Positions 1 through 13,104 are shown, counted from the stretch's first letter. The stretch is 64,000 nt of DNA from Cytospora piceicola (GCA_023375675.1 JALQBC010000028.1:186001-250000), one strand, 5' to 3'. Numbers and translations: made by a program. The notes: a model not told the origin generated them from the letters alone.

Positions 1-349
1 AAATAGAATAGATTATAATAACGTCGGTTACTTTATCTTTAAAATAACTAAACACTTTCTATAGTAGTTTATAAAGATAAGTTTAATAACAGTAAGTCGA
101 TTTTTTAATCGCTTATATAAAATAAATTTATCGGGATTATAATTTATATAATAAAGCTTACCGTAGTATACTATAAAGTAAACTAAGGTCGGAAGGACTA
201 TAAGGAAGGTAATTAAGACACGCACTTAAATAGTATAGTATACTTTTAGGTCGATAGTAATTACTACTCGGCAGTAGCAGTAGTAGTAGATAACGCTATT
301 AGGTAACGGTAACGGCAGGTAATTAACTAATAGCGACGGTAACGGCGAC

Positions 350-620
350 GGCGATAGCGTAAGCAGTAGGCAGTAGGCAGTAAGCAGTAGGCAGTAGGCA
401 GTAGGCAGTAGATAGTAGACAGTAGACCGGGTATTAAACAACAATTAGGCAACGGTAATAGCAGGCGATTGACTAATAGCGATAACGATAGTGATAGCGA
501 TAGCGTAGGTAGTAGGCAGTAGGCAGTAGGTAGTAGGCAGTAGGTGTAGGCGTGGGCGTAGGCGTAGGCGTAGGCAGTAGATAGTGGCGTAGGTAGTAGC
601 GTAGGCAGCAGGCAGATAGT
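350..620. repeat. GTAGGCA-type minisatellite
   Basis: Two clusters (about 362-425 and 505-620) consist of imperfect tandem copies of the 7-base unit GTAGGCA, with variants such as GTAAGCA, GTAGATA and GCGTAGG. The copies keep the CA dinucleotide, which is unusual inside this CpA-depleted block, so the array may have expanded after RIP stopped acting here. It is not the fungal telomere unit TTAGGG. Confidence 0.8.
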
Positions 621-2539
621 AGCGGCGTACTAACTTAAAAGGTACTGTTTAATAAAAAGGGTCTTATTAATACTTAAACAAAATACTCTAGACGATACGA
701 TAACACTTAATTAATTAAATCCTCGAAACGTTATATTTCGAAACCTCGGCTACTTAAGTACCTATAGCCCCTACTTCTTTAAACGCTACGCCTTTACGTA
801 ACGCTACTAAAACCTCGGCTATAAAGCCTATCGGACCTTCCTTATTATTAGCTTATTTAAAAATAGCTTAAGCTACGCCTTAAAGTACGCCTACTAGCTA
901 GCCGCCGAACGTTAGACTTTTAATAGCCGGCCGGCCTCCGGCTACTTAACGTAACGGAAGAGCAGGTGCTTTTAATAAACTACGACCTACGTAAAGGACC
1001 TAACCGTAGGGTAAAAAGGGTAAATAAGCTAAAGCCGATTAACCTTCGTATACACTTTAGCCCGGCAGATATAATATAGGTCTAGCGTAACGGCGAAGCC
1101 TTTATAGAATTAAAAAGATAGCGTAGCCTCGAATATAAAAAAAGTATATTACTATAGGCGTTTAAGGGTAAAACCTTTTAATAGCCTACAGACGTCCTTA
1201 AATACCTAAATTTAAAACGAGACGTGTTTAAGTGTTATAAAGAATATATACTATTATATTAGCTAAGGCTTATAATATATAGACAGGTACAAGACTTACC
1301 TAAAGGAGATAAAGTAAGCTATATTTTAAATACTTTACCGGGATAAGAAGACCGCTCTAGTAAAAGATAAAGGTATAGTTATAGTATTTTATCTTAAATT
1401 AGTTAATATCGTATAGCTTTTATATAATATAGTTCGGGTTAATATATAGCGAGTTATAGTATATATAGCTCTCGTTATATTTAATAAACAGCTTATATTC
1501 GATAAAGTTATTAAACTAAATACTATTATAAAGCTAAGTCGAAAACTAAGCTTACGCTTTAAACAAAAGCGTAATATAGTTACCTTCTTTATAAATAACG
1601 TATAACGACGAGATCTTAATATACGCTGCCGGCTTAAACTTCTATATTAAAACCTCGGGCGGTACGATAGCTTAGTTTAAGGTTAAGAGTATATAAGTAC
1701 TAACGTAGTAGTCCGCTACGTTTTATAAGCTTATAAGCTTTATAGTATACCGGTTTAGCCGCTATTTAACCTTATATATAAGCTAAGCGATACCTTTTTA
1801 CTAATAAGCCTTTTTAAAGATCTTAATGTTATACGTAAGTAAAGTATTATAGTAGTTACTATAGCAGTTTTAATAGCGCCTTAAAAGGTCCGGGTTAAGA
1901 GGTTAAGCTAGCCGGTTAAGTAAGCTACTAATTAAAATATAAAGTAGCGTTTAAGGTAGAAGGCGAAGTAATATAAAAGGCGAGGGATAAGGTATAAGGG
2001 TATAAAGTAATATAATAAGCGATAAGGTAATCCGGCGCGATACTTTAAGCCCGACGATAATAAAAGTATAACTAACGGCCTTCAGCTATCTTTAATATTA
2101 TATATATATATAACGGTAAAGATTCTATTACTATATAAACGTTCTCTTATAAGTAATACCGTTTACTAGCCTTTTATAGTAGTAACGTATAATACTGTAG
2201 TTGTTATCTATATTACTTTATTAAACTAGTTAAGCCGAGCGGTTAGTATAATAAGAGCGTAGGCAGAGGTATTAATCGTACTATAGTTTTAAAAGACTTA
2301 AAAGATATTTATATTAATATAAAGGTCGACGGCTATCCCGGAAATAGAATTAAACTCTAGTAAAATTTACTAGTTTTATATAAGCCTCTCTTTAAAAGTA
2401 AAGTTCTTTATATATCTACTACTGTCTTATAAAGGTTATATATTATTTAGCCTATATAATCTTCGTTTTATATAAATAAGTTATAAAACTAGCTCTTTTA
2501 CTTATCTTAGTTAGCTTTATTCTACCGGCAGAGCTTTAT

Positions 2540-2645
2540 AGCTTATTATCTTTATCCTTATCCTCGTCTCCGTCCTTATCCTTATCCTCGTCCTCCTCCT
2601 CTTCCTTATCCTCTTTATCCTTTTCCTTATCCTTATCTTTAATAT
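2540..2645 (-). pseudogene. relic coding segment for a Lys/Asp/Glu-rich tract
   Basis: Read on the minus strand, this segment gives about 30 uninterrupted codons of alternating Lys, Asp and Glu (for example DKDKEKDKEDKEEEDEDKDK), ending at a TAA that could be a RIP-altered Gln codon. GAT/AAG/GAG codons contain no CpA or TpG, so such a tract survives RIP well. It was probably a charged linker in a longer protein, of which nothing else is recognisable. The same pattern could be simple-sequence DNA that is open by chance. Confidence 0.45.
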
Positions 2646-3399
2646 TATTTTATACCTATAAAAACTTACTATTCTTTTACGTAATATTATCCGAAAGGTA
2701 GTCGATATCTATTAAATCTCCGGGGTTTATAACGTTAAAGATTTACTTAAGCTTAAGCGTTAAGCCTCTTTTTATAATTCGAAAGAACTTATAAACTATC
2801 TGCCGGCGGTTTTCTACCTACTTTTTAAAGTAGTAAATCGTTATAACGTTATCGATAGTACCGAGCTAAATAAAGGTTAAGTAGGTAAGGATATCGATAC
2901 TAGTAGTCTTTATCGCGTCGGCGACCTTAAAATAGTAAAACTAGCCGATAATTAGCTTACTTTTTTAAAGTCTGTTATAAAGTAAGTTATTAAGGTAGTC
3001 GAGGCCGAAGGTATCGAGAAAGCGGTTAACGGCCTTTTCGGTATTATCTTTTAAAAGGCCGACGTATTCTTCGGCTGTTTATAACTTTTTATAGTACGGT
3101 AAGGTATAAAAAGTTAAAAACCTTTAATAAAAGATTTCGGGCTAAAAACATAAAAGCTTTTTAATACGGTAGTCGACGAATATCTTAGTAATATCTATAA
3201 CTGCTTAGTAAATAAAAGGGAATTAATAGTATAATAGTAGCGGTATAAAGTATAAGGATTTATAAAACTATATTTAAATATTTAGCTTAGTATTTAGCTA
3301 AATGTTTTATATAAGAAGCTACGTTTAGTTTAATACTAAGAGTAAAGTATATTACCTACTTTAGGCACCTTATTAAGGTATTAAGTCTAGCTACCTCTT

Positions 3400-3466
3400 T
3401 TAAGCCTTTATTAAAAGAGCTACTTAAAAGGCTAACCTTAAGTAGCTCTTTTAATAAAGGCCTTAA
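3400..3466. repeat. 28-bp near-perfect inverted repeat (hairpin)
   Basis: Left arm 3400-3427 (starting TTAAGCCTTTATTAAAAG) and right arm 3438-3466 (ending AATAAAGGCCTTAA) are reverse complements except for one extra base, with a spacer of about 10 bases. The conserved pairing in an otherwise heavily mutated block suggests either joined ends of a small nested element or a strong hairpin. Confidence 0.75.
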
Positions 3467-4077
3467 GTATTTTAAATAGTTTTAATTATAAATATACCGC
3501 CGGAATAATAATAATAACCTATACTATCTCCGTCTTTATCTGCCTTAAAACTGCTTTTAAATATACTATTTCGTATTATAGAAACCCGGTACTAAAGTAT
3601 TAAAGGCGGCTAACCTTTTAATATCTATATATTAAGTACCTATATACTAAAATACTATTACTAATAAAACCTGCCGCTGTTAAAGATATACGTTAAAGAC
3701 TGTATAGCTCTTATTACGCTCTACCTTTCTTTTCTATCCGTACTCTTTTATAGAACTCCTTATAATCTTAGTAATTACTATAAAACCTATAAAGAAGTTT
3801 TAAGTAGCTAACCTTAAAACCCCTTATAAAGTATTAGTTACTACCTATTTCGTTAATACCTTTGCCTTTTAGATTATTATAATATTTTATCTTAATATAG
3901 TAATCGCTAGGCGTAATACGGTTTTATTACTTATCTTAAGCTAAAGATATAGATCTTTAAACTTTATAAGAGAAATAGGTTTTAGTTTTTAAAAGTAATA
4001 CTAAGTAGCGGCTTAAACGGTTACTTATCTTTAACGGTATAATAATACCGGGTTAAATAGTTATAATAATAGTGTTT

Positions 4078-4225
4078 CTTTTTATAGTTTTTATTTTATA
4101 GTTTTTATTTTATAGTTTTATAATAGTTTTTTTTTTAGTTTAAAGGTTAGTTTTAAATAGTTTTTTAGTTTTTATTTTAGTTTTAAATAGCTTTTTTATT
4201 TTTATTTTTATTTTATTTTAAAAAA
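4078..4225. repeat. T-rich tandem repeat (TTTTATAGTTTTTA family)
   Basis: Successive imperfect copies of a TTTTTATAGTTTTTATTTTA-like unit grade into TTTAGTTTTAAATAG units. This is low-complexity A/T DNA with no coding potential. It may be a former spacer or terminal region between two relics. Confidence 0.6.
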
Positions 4226-6849
4226 TAATACTTTTCGGCTAAGAGTAGTAATATAGCTGTTAGTCTTTAAATAAGAAGAGTAGTAGTTTAGTTCTTATAG
4301 TTATTTTATTATACTATTATACTTATAAACGACTTTATCTTCTTTAACGTTTAAATTATAAAGGAGTTATCTTTAAGTTTATAACGTCTCGTTTTTATTT
4401 TTTAAGGTCTAAGTATTATTAATATAACGTATTAGCTAAATAAAAGAGTATAGTATAACTTTATTAACTGTAACTTATATCCGTTTCCGACTATAATAGT
4501 TTACTATAGATAAAGCCTTTAAGCGGTAAGCCTATTCCTTTAAAAACGAGTATAGCGGTAAACCTATCTCTTTATTACTTTAAACTAAGCTACTACTATT
4601 TAAAATATTCTATAATACTTTAGTATACCGCTAGTTATATATTTACCGAAAAATTTAAGCTTTTTATTATCGGCCGTATATTAACTTTTTACCGACACCT
4701 TACCTTTTATAATAAACACTCTTACCTTACCCCTTTTAAGCTATTACTATAATTATTAGTTTAAGTCTTTTTATAGTTTTAAAGAAAAGAATAAAGCGTA
4801 TAACCTCCCTTTTATTACCGGTAGCTATAAATACAACCGCTTCGATAACGTTATTTACTAGGCTATATATAACTTAAGCGTTTTTAAAAGCCGCTTTAAT
4901 AATACCTTTACCTTTATCCGCCTTACCGCTAGCCTTTAAAAAAGCCGTATAGTCGACTACGCTTATAATCGTTTCGGCGTTAATATACCTAATACTAAAA
5001 AGAAAAATATTCTCTCGGCTATAATTTATACTACTTCCCGGCTTTCGACTATAGTTAGTAAGGTTAAAATTACTTTATAAGCTAGCCTTTTCGATATAAA
5101 GCTTCGGCGTCTGTTTACTATTAATAAAAGATAGTTAGCAGGTATAAACCTTTTTATAAACGACTTTATCGATATCTTTAAAGTTCCCGGTATTAAAGCG
5201 CGGTTCGATATAGTAAGTCTTTCTTATAATTAAATATTCCGATACTAATAAGATTAAACGCCGGTATATTAAATATAAAAACTTAATACCGCTACTAAAC
5301 CGGCTAAAGGCAGTATACTAAAAAGGTAGACTATAATAGACTGTAGGCCTTTTAAAGCTATTAAAAAGATAACGGCTAAGCTCGATCCGGCTAACTTAAA
5401 ACGTTTAGTTAACTCGGTAAAGTTAATAAGTATCTTACTTTATAAACTAATAAACGTTACTATTAATATAATAACGGTATATTAAATACTTTGTAATAAA
5501 GAGATAATCGCTAATATTTATTAAGGTAATAATAGTAATAACAGTATTAATAGTAATAATAAATATAATAAAAAGGAGTAATAAGTTATTTAAATATCCC
5601 GAAGGCTTATTTCTTTATAGCGATTAATCTTATACTATTTATTATCTAAGTAGTAATATAAGTAGTAATATTATCTATCCTGCCTTATACTCTATAAAAT
5701 ATTACCTTTTAGTTTAAGTTTTAAGTTTTTTCTACCGGTAAACGTTTACCTTTTTATACCGTAATTTAATAAGCCTTTAGTTAGGTTAATAAAGGGGTAT
5801 AGTTACCTTTAATTTATAGCTTCTGTATTTTTTAAAATATTAACTAAATTTTTTATAGCTTTTTAGACTTACTAAATCCCCGTTTTACCTTTTAAAATAG
5901 CCTACTCGGTAATACCTATATCCTGCTTAGCTTAAACGCTCGAAAACTCGACCTTTATAAAGGCTTAAAAGATAGATTATATATATTCGTTTATACGTTA
6001 CTTTTAACTCTCGACTTATACCTCTTAGTCTTAAATATACTACTTACTTTTCTATATACTAACGTCCTTATCTTCGAGCTAATAGTCCGAAACCTTTATA
6101 AGCCTTTCTTTTTTATTCGTTAGGCGCTCTTACTCCGAAACGCTCTACTCCCTTTCCGTTACTCGAACCTCGAAAACTAAAATATAATATTCTCTTTTAT
6201 TAAGCTTAAGGTCTGTTAAGGCGTATATAAGGCTGCTAAGCCTAAGATATATATCCTATATAATATATATAAACTAGACTAAGATATTTTCGACGTTATT
6301 TAGTTTACTATAGAAATAGTTTCGAAAGGTACGGGCTTTAGTATTATTAGTTAAGACTAACTTAGCCGGCCTATCTTTATATACTTTTTATACTATAAAG
6401 GTTTCGGTAAATACTATATTATAAACTATAGTAACGAAAAAAAGGGGTAATATAAGTCGGCTAGCTATCGTAAGTAGTAATATCTCGATTACTAGCTCGA
6501 TAGCTAAAGTCGTATAGGTTATATTATTTTATAGTTATATAAACGTAATTATTTACTTAATTAGTATACTTTAAAATAGTAATTATAAAGATCTAAAGAC
6601 TTATCTTTAATAAGTTATAAATAATAAGTTAATACTAATAAGTATAAGAGAGTAGTAAATAATAGTATTAATAAGTATTAATTAATTAGGAAAACGTTCC
6701 GGGAAAGTAGGTTATTTATTAAGTAAAGCTTAAATATAAGAGACTATCGAGTTTTTAAGCCTTTACCTTTAACTATCTGTTTAGTTATTTTATAAAGTAT
6801 AAGGTCCGGTTTACTTAACCTAATCGTATCTCTACCTGTATCTTATTAA

Positions 6850-7620
6850 GGTTAGATACCCGAACTTTTAAACTTCCTTAAACTTATCGGCCTTTTCGGA
6901 CTTATCGGCCTCTTTAGCTTCTTTAGCCTTCTTAGCCTCTTTTCGCTTCCGCCGCTTAGCCGTAGGGCTATTACTATCGAGGATCTGCTTTAACGCCGAT
7001 GCCTTCCTTTTCTTTATACTACCGAAGGTCGTATCGGCTATCTCTTTCTATATATTATTTACTTAGCTTACGGTTTCGTTAGCCTTATCGACCGTTATAG
7101 CTAAAAGCTCGGTTATAACCTTTTAGCTAAGATTATAATTAAGGTTACTACTAGTAAGCTACGTTTTAAAAAAGGTATTTAGCTTATCGTCGAGCTTCTT
7201 TAAAAAGTCTTACTCGAAAGGTTCTTTTTTTAAAGTACTTAATAGTAGCAGCTCGAGCTACTTATAGAACTCGGTAATATCGTAAGTAACTACCGAGTTA
7301 AAGTCCTCGATAACTTTAAAGTAGTAAATATCTTAAACGTAACGGTTAAAAGGCTAACTTTAAATAACATATAACACTTTATATATTATAAGGGTCTTAA
7401 GCTTAATATACTTTTCTAACTAATTAAGGAATATAAGCTTAACGATAAGTATTTATACCTCTTTTATATATACCTTATACTCGAGGTAGTTGTAAACGAT
7501 ATTGTTAACCTGTAGTATAACTTATATTACCTTTATATATTAGTTAACCCGGATAAGACGTTTAAAAGACTATATAATAATACCGAAGTTTTAAGGATAC
7601 TAAACTTAAATACTATAATA
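6850..7620 (-). pseudogene. RIP-broken protein-coding relic, C-terminal part with a Lys/Ala-rich tail
   Basis: On the minus strand a single frame can be followed from about 7,600 down to a terminal TAA near 6,860. It covers roughly 250 codons interrupted only by TAG/TAA at probable former Gln codons. The last part reads TFGSIKKRKASALKQILDS, followed by an Arg/Lys-rich and Lys/Ala/Glu-rich tail (about 6,865-7,020), which looks like a basic nuclear or DNA-binding tail. Upstream it is Leu/Ile/Lys-rich and probably helical. I do not recognise the family. The persistence of one frame with stops confined to Gln positions argues for a real former gene killed by RIP. Confidence 0.6.
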
Positions 7621-8099
7621 ATAATAATAGTAAAGGTTTAAGCCGGCGGATTTATACCGCTAGTTTAGTATTAAAACGTTAATATTAAATATACTATCGT
7701 TAAACTTAAAAATATATACAGCTTTCTTTAATAAGGTTATACCGGCGTAAATCGATAAAACCGATAGAAAAGCCTTTTCTAAAATAGTAACTAAAAAGCT
7801 ATTAAATAGTTAGCTTATAATATAAAAGTTATTAGTACTAAATAGTACGAATAAGAGAAGGACCGTTAGTACTAAATAATACGAATAAGATTAAAGGTTA
7901 TCGGTACTAAATAATACTAACGAGAAAGAGACTTATACTTATAGTTACTTTTAAGGAGTAATAACTATAATTAAGGTCTTTTCCTGCTTAACAGCTTACT
8001 TAATAACTAGCTCTAATATATAGCAGTTAATTAACGACTTATAGATAATACGGCTAAAAACGGCTTTCCGTTTAATAAAGATAAAGTTATATAAGTTAA

Positions 8100-8460
8100 A
8101 TCCGTATATAAAAAGCTAGAAGTATAATAGGCTTAAATCCCCGGTACTATAAAGGATAGCGTTCGTATACTCCGCGTTAAAGGAGATCGGGCCGTCGCTT
8201 TAGTTAGCTATCTCTTTAACGGCTTATCGAGTACTTTTTTTCTTCCTTTTACCGCCTTTTACCTAGACTAACTAAATTCCGGACTCGATAAAGTCGTTTA
8301 TAATAACCTTTTCCGATATATTCCTTATAACGTCCTTACTTAGTATAACGTTATAACTAAGTATATTTATCGATACGATTATTAATATATAAAGGATACC
8401 GGCGTTTAAGTAAAACGCCGCCTTTTTACCGTTATCGACGGCTACCTCGACTTAGCTTTT
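8100..8460 (-). pseudogene. RIP-broken coding relic, unknown family
   Basis: Another minus-strand frame is open for about 65 codons from 8,450 downward (segments such as AVDNGKKAAFYLNAGILYI and SEKVIINDFIESGI) before the first TAG. It then continues through scattered TAG/TAA at likely former Gln codons to about 8,110. It lies upstream of the 6.85-7.62 kb relic on the same strand and could be part of the same gene, separated by short spacers that hold the palindromic AGTACTAAATAGTAC motif. The product is not recognisable. Confidence 0.5.
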
Positions 8461-11400
8461 TTTTAAAAGTAGCTCGATCTTATTTTTAACTACGCCGGCG
8501 TTATTATCGCTTAACGTAAGGTCTTAAAAGTAATTATTTATATAATCGTTTATAAAGTACTTATTAATTCTATATTTTAACTTATATATCTTTACTATAT
8601 ATAAAAAGATACTATTATAAAGGCAGACTAACTAAAGCTTATTATTAACGTATTTAAAGAGGCGAGTAATCGTATTTATCCCCCGGCGTATTCCGATATA
8701 CTAAAGTATCGCCTTTATAATATCTCGGCCGTTATAGTTTTTACCGGTATTCTGTATATCTTATAGGCCGAAAGATAACGCCTACTACTATTAACTATAA
8801 TACGTATATATATAAGTAAGCGCCGCCTTCTATTTTTAAAATATAGCCTCCGATAAGAACTTTAAGACGTCGTCCTTAATATCTATTATAAGCTCCTTTT
8901 TAAAAAAGACTATATTATCTAAGTTTATATTCTACTAAAATAAAAAAGTAAAACCGCGGTAGTTTATAATTTTATTAATAGTAAGCGTAACGGATACTAT
9001 AACTAAAAAAGCTAAGCTAGTCTTTTTATTCTTACGGTTTAACTAATAAGCTATACGGATTACTATACGTATAAGCCGGAACTATCCGGTATAAAAGTTC
9101 TATACTATTTAATACTCGTTAAAAATAATATATTAAAAATAAAACCCGGGTAAAAACTATATTATTTAATAATAGTTAAAAAACTTAGATATTATAGGTT
9201 TATCCTTTTTCGTTTTTTTATTTATAAATATTAAAGGCTTACCGGTATCTATTTATATAGAAAGTAGTTTATTATAGATATTAATAAAGATTCCGAGCTT
9301 TTCGCCGAATAAACTAACTCGATATCTAGTTTTTATACTATTATCGTTAACCTAGTCGTTTTACTCGAATAGCTTATCGTTAATATTATTACTAATACAG
9401 TCGGCGTTATAAGCCTCCCGGTTTTTTAAAATATAAAACTTAAAGTCTGTTTTTTTTTTATTAGAAAGTAAGTTTAGCTTTTATACTATATCCGCCTTAC
9501 GTTAAAAGGACTTATTCTTATATACGTCCGATACTATCTTATAAATATAAGCTATCTTCTTTTTATTAAACTTTCGGACTAAGTCTTATATATTATATTC
9601 TTATAAGCTATAGTCGAATAGTAAATTACCTTTTTTTTTAATAAAGCTAAAGCCTTAAGTCTTTTTTAATATCCGGAATACTAAGGTAAAGTAAAAGAAA
9701 AGCTAAATCTTATATATATTTTATTTTATATTTAACTATTAATAGTTAACTAAAGTAGTTAGTATTAAATAATACTAATAAAAAAGAAGATATTAATACT
9801 ATTTAATACTAACCTTAAAGCTTAAATCTTACCTTTAAAGTATTTTTCTTTTAAATAGTAAGCTCTATCTCGGTATAAAGCTAGTCGGTTATTATTATAG
9901 TCTGTTAAAGACCGAGGTTATAGCTAATATTACTTTTCGAACTATAGTAAAACCGGATATAAAAGGTTTTTAATAAAAAGAACCGGTAAATCTTATCGAA
10001 GTACTACTCGATAATAACGGTAAGTAATATAAGTATTATAAGTATATATAACTTTATACGCTTTTCGGTATCTTTATCCTCGGTAAAGTCTAACTCGACT
10101 AAAACGGCTAAACGGTTATTAATAGCTACTTTACGTTTTATTAAAAAAACGAAAGTTTTACTTATACTAACCTCGTTAATAAATAAAGCGCTACGTATCG
10201 CGCTATCTACTATAAGTTATAAGCAGTATATATTTAGTTAGTTAGTTAGTATATAGACTATATTAAAGTAGGTTAATACTAAAAGGTATAAAAAGCGTTA
10301 ATATTAGTACTAATAAATATTAACTAAGAAATAAGGCTTACCGATAACCTAAAACTCTTTAAGTTTAATACCGTATAGGTTTAAAAACTTCTTATCTTTA
10401 CTATTTCGTTAGTTTACGTAAAGGTTTTAATATTTAACGTCGCCTTTAGCCTTTTTATCGTATATATTTAGTTTATCGAATACGGTTATAAAATCGATAT
10501 TAATCGAAAGTCGAAAAGGTAAAAGACCTAATACTATATAGTATTATTTTAGTTTGTTTTAATACTCGCCTTATATAAAAGCGCCGCTACCGTTCCCGTC
10601 GACCTCTTTATCGTCTTCTTTAATACTTATAGTAAGTATAACGGCGTTTATATCGAAGCCGGCGATATACTACTCGATACTAAAGGTTTCGAGTAGTAAG
10701 ATTCTAAAGTTTTAAAAAATATCTTTATTCCGGATAGATATAACGTATAGCTTTTTTAAGAAACCTCGGGTATAAATCTTTTCGACTATAGCTAATACCG
10801 TCTAATAGTCTATAAAGGGAATATTAGCTATAGCGTCGAAAACCTTAGCCTTATAATCCCGCTAATAGCTCTTTGTACGGCCGCGGTTTAGCCGGCTATA
10901 CTAAAACGCTTTAGCTAAAAATCTTATATAACGTTAAAGGTTTTAGTAAACGCTTTTTAAAGCTTTAATAAAAACATCCTTTATCTCGTCGTATAGTTAG
11001 CAGAATACTATAGATATATTTATAACCGACTAAAAGGCTATATTATCCGGAATACTTTCGGTGTTATCGCTTATAAATCGTTTATATTATATAGCAGTAA
11101 TATATATATAGGTTTAAATAGTGTTCTTACTACCGAAAGACTTCTTATTCGAGTTTAACCTGCCGGACTTCTTAATAATAGTAAACTTAAAAGTATACTA
11201 CTATCGGATATATACTAAATACAATATAAAGCCGCGAAATAAGTTATTATATAAAAAGTTTTATAGAAATTCCTTACTCGATTTATAATATTTATACTAT
11301 TTAGTACCTTTTATATTTAAATAAATACCTATAAAGTAATAGGCAAAGTACTATAAAATCGCTATATTTATAGTCGCGTTTATATTAATCTTCTTAAATT

Positions 11401-11633
11401 AAAGTATCTTAACGTTGCTATTTTTAATTAAACGAACCGGCTATTTTAAGTCGTTAAGTATCGACTTATAAATCCGCTTTAAGCTAAAGTTTTAAAACCT
11501 CTTAACTAGTTCGATATATTATTTATATACGTCTGCTAAAGTATATAGGTATAACTAGAACTTATATAGTTTAGCTTTAATTAAAAGGCTGTAAAACGTA
11601 TACGCTATAAGGTTATTAGTATTATTTATAGGT

Positions 11634-11900
11634 AGTTAGTACTAAATAGTACGAAAATTATTAAGGTCTGTTAATACTAAATAGTACTAAGTTTATTAAA
11701 GTCTATTAGTACTAAATAGTACTAAGTTTATTTAAGTCTTATTAGCACTAAATGATGCTAAGTTATTTAAATCGTTAACACTAAATAGTATAAGATTATC
11801 GAGGTCTGTTAATACTAAATAGTATAAGATTATCGAGGTCCGTTAATATTAAATAATACTAAAATTATTAAGGTCCGTCGGCACTATTTAGTACTAACCG
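11634..11900. repeat. array of about seven palindromic repeats (AGTACTAAATAGTACT type)
   Basis: About seven copies of a short dyad (AGTACTAAATAGTACT and variants) recur every 35-50 bases with partly conserved spacers such as ATTAAGGTCTGTTA. One copy, near 11,750, retains GC/TG bases (AGCACTAAATGATGCT) and may show the form before RIP. Related single or double copies occur near 7,835-7,915, 9,755-9,820 and 10,300, in gaps between relic coding segments. A seven-base stem with a two-base loop could form a hairpin or a dimeric protein-binding site. Confidence 0.7.
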
Positions 11901-12904
11901 GATATAAAAGAAAGAGGTCGTTTACTTACCGATATAAGTTTAATATATATATATATATTTTACTTTATTAAAGCTAAGGATTTCGCCGATAATTTCTATA
12001 CTCTTTTTAATAACTATAAATAAGTAGAATAATATAACCTTATTATACTTATAGCCGATAAAGTTAAGATTATTCTTTATTTTATCTTTAAAAAAGCTTC
12101 GAAGCTACTTTTCCCGGAAAATAAAAGTATCCGGTACCGGGTTCTACTAATCTAAAACTAAGTAGTTGCTTTTATTCTTTTTAATATAAATCTTATATAT
12201 AGATAAGAATCCGAAATTTATAAAAAGCCTATACTTTTATAATATACTCGAAGTGTTAGCGATAGCTTTAAACGTCGCTTTATCGATAACCTTTAAGAAT
12301 TATCTTAAGTTTAAGAGAGTAAGTAGTATCTCCGGGTTCCGGTTTAGTTTAAAATAGTCTTATAAAAACTAGATTATAATAATATTAGCGTTTCCGGTCT
12401 TTTAAGCCTTATACGTATTACTAAATACGATACTAATAGGCGTATTAAGTCCGGGCTGCTTATTATCGCTACTTAAAGCGGTAGTACTACTTAGCCTTTT
12501 TTTACTTAAGCGGCGGGATAAGGTAGAAAGCTCGGCTAAAGCCTTTAACTTAGCCGGGGCCTTTAACTTAACTAAGGCCTTTAGCTTTACCTTAGCCTTC
12601 CCCTTTTTAGGCGGTATTTTCGATTTAACTCTTAAATCTACTTTATAGTTTTAACCTTTAATTTTAAGTTAATACCTATTAGTACGAGTTAATAGCTAAG
12701 AAGTTAAGAAAGTTAGTTATAAGAAAGAAGAATAAAATTAAAGACGAAGAGGTAAGGAAGTAAGTTTATATAGCTAAAGGTTCGGTATAAGTACGCCGCC
12801 CGGCAGAACCCCGGAACAGGCCTAACTACCGAGGCAGGCGCTAAGGCTATATAGGCTATAGAACCCCTAACCCTGATAGGAGGGAAGGAAGGGGCTAATA
12901 AAGG

Positions 12905-13104
12905 GTCTTGCCTCGAACTCGAGTTGTATATACTCTAGAAACCTGATCTAGATGTCGAAATTGCTCTAGAATCAGGTCTTAACCTCGAGATACACTCTAG
13001 AAATATATATTATACTCGAAAATGCACTCTAGAAACATATATAAGATAATGTCTTAAGAGCCGAGACCTGCTAAAATCGGAAATTATCGCCTTACGTTAT
13101 CGAG
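12905..13104 (+). repeat. terminal repeat of the left block (right end), same family as the ends of the 35-kb block
   Basis: The segment holds several degenerate copies of a unit of about 31 bases with the core ACTCGAAAATGCACTCTAGAAAC. It then ends with GAGACCTGCTAAAATCGG and ATTATCGCCTTACGTTATCGAG. The same arrangement and nearly the same end occur at 62,446 in the same orientation and at 27,350 inverted. Normal-composition DNA begins directly after 13,104, so I take this as an element end. No target-site duplication can be tested because the other end lies outside the window. Confidence 0.7.

Larger units (their letters stand above)
1..13104. mobile_element. RIP-degraded repeat block, right-hand part of a transposon-derived region
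   Basis: This stretch is strongly AT-rich, and CpA/TpG dinucleotides are nearly absent while CpG and TpA remain. That is the expected result of RIP, which turns CpA into TpA on both strands. Reading frames can be followed for tens of codons, but they are broken by TAA/TAG at places where CAA/CAG (Gln) codons would be expected. Composition changes abruptly at about 13,100, just after a terminal-repeat motif shared with the 35-kb block downstream. The left end is outside the window, so total size is unknown. Recognisable relics are mostly on the minus strand. I could not assign the block to a transposon superfamily. Confidence 0.85.

Noticed and set aside
28..444. Two short minus-strand open frames at the left edge
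   Set aside because: One is simple AT-rich DNA and the other a translation of the GTAGGCA minisatellite.
11634..11900. CRISPR-like array
   Set aside because: Repeats are short, palindromic, variably spaced and in a eukaryotic RIP block without any associated gene.
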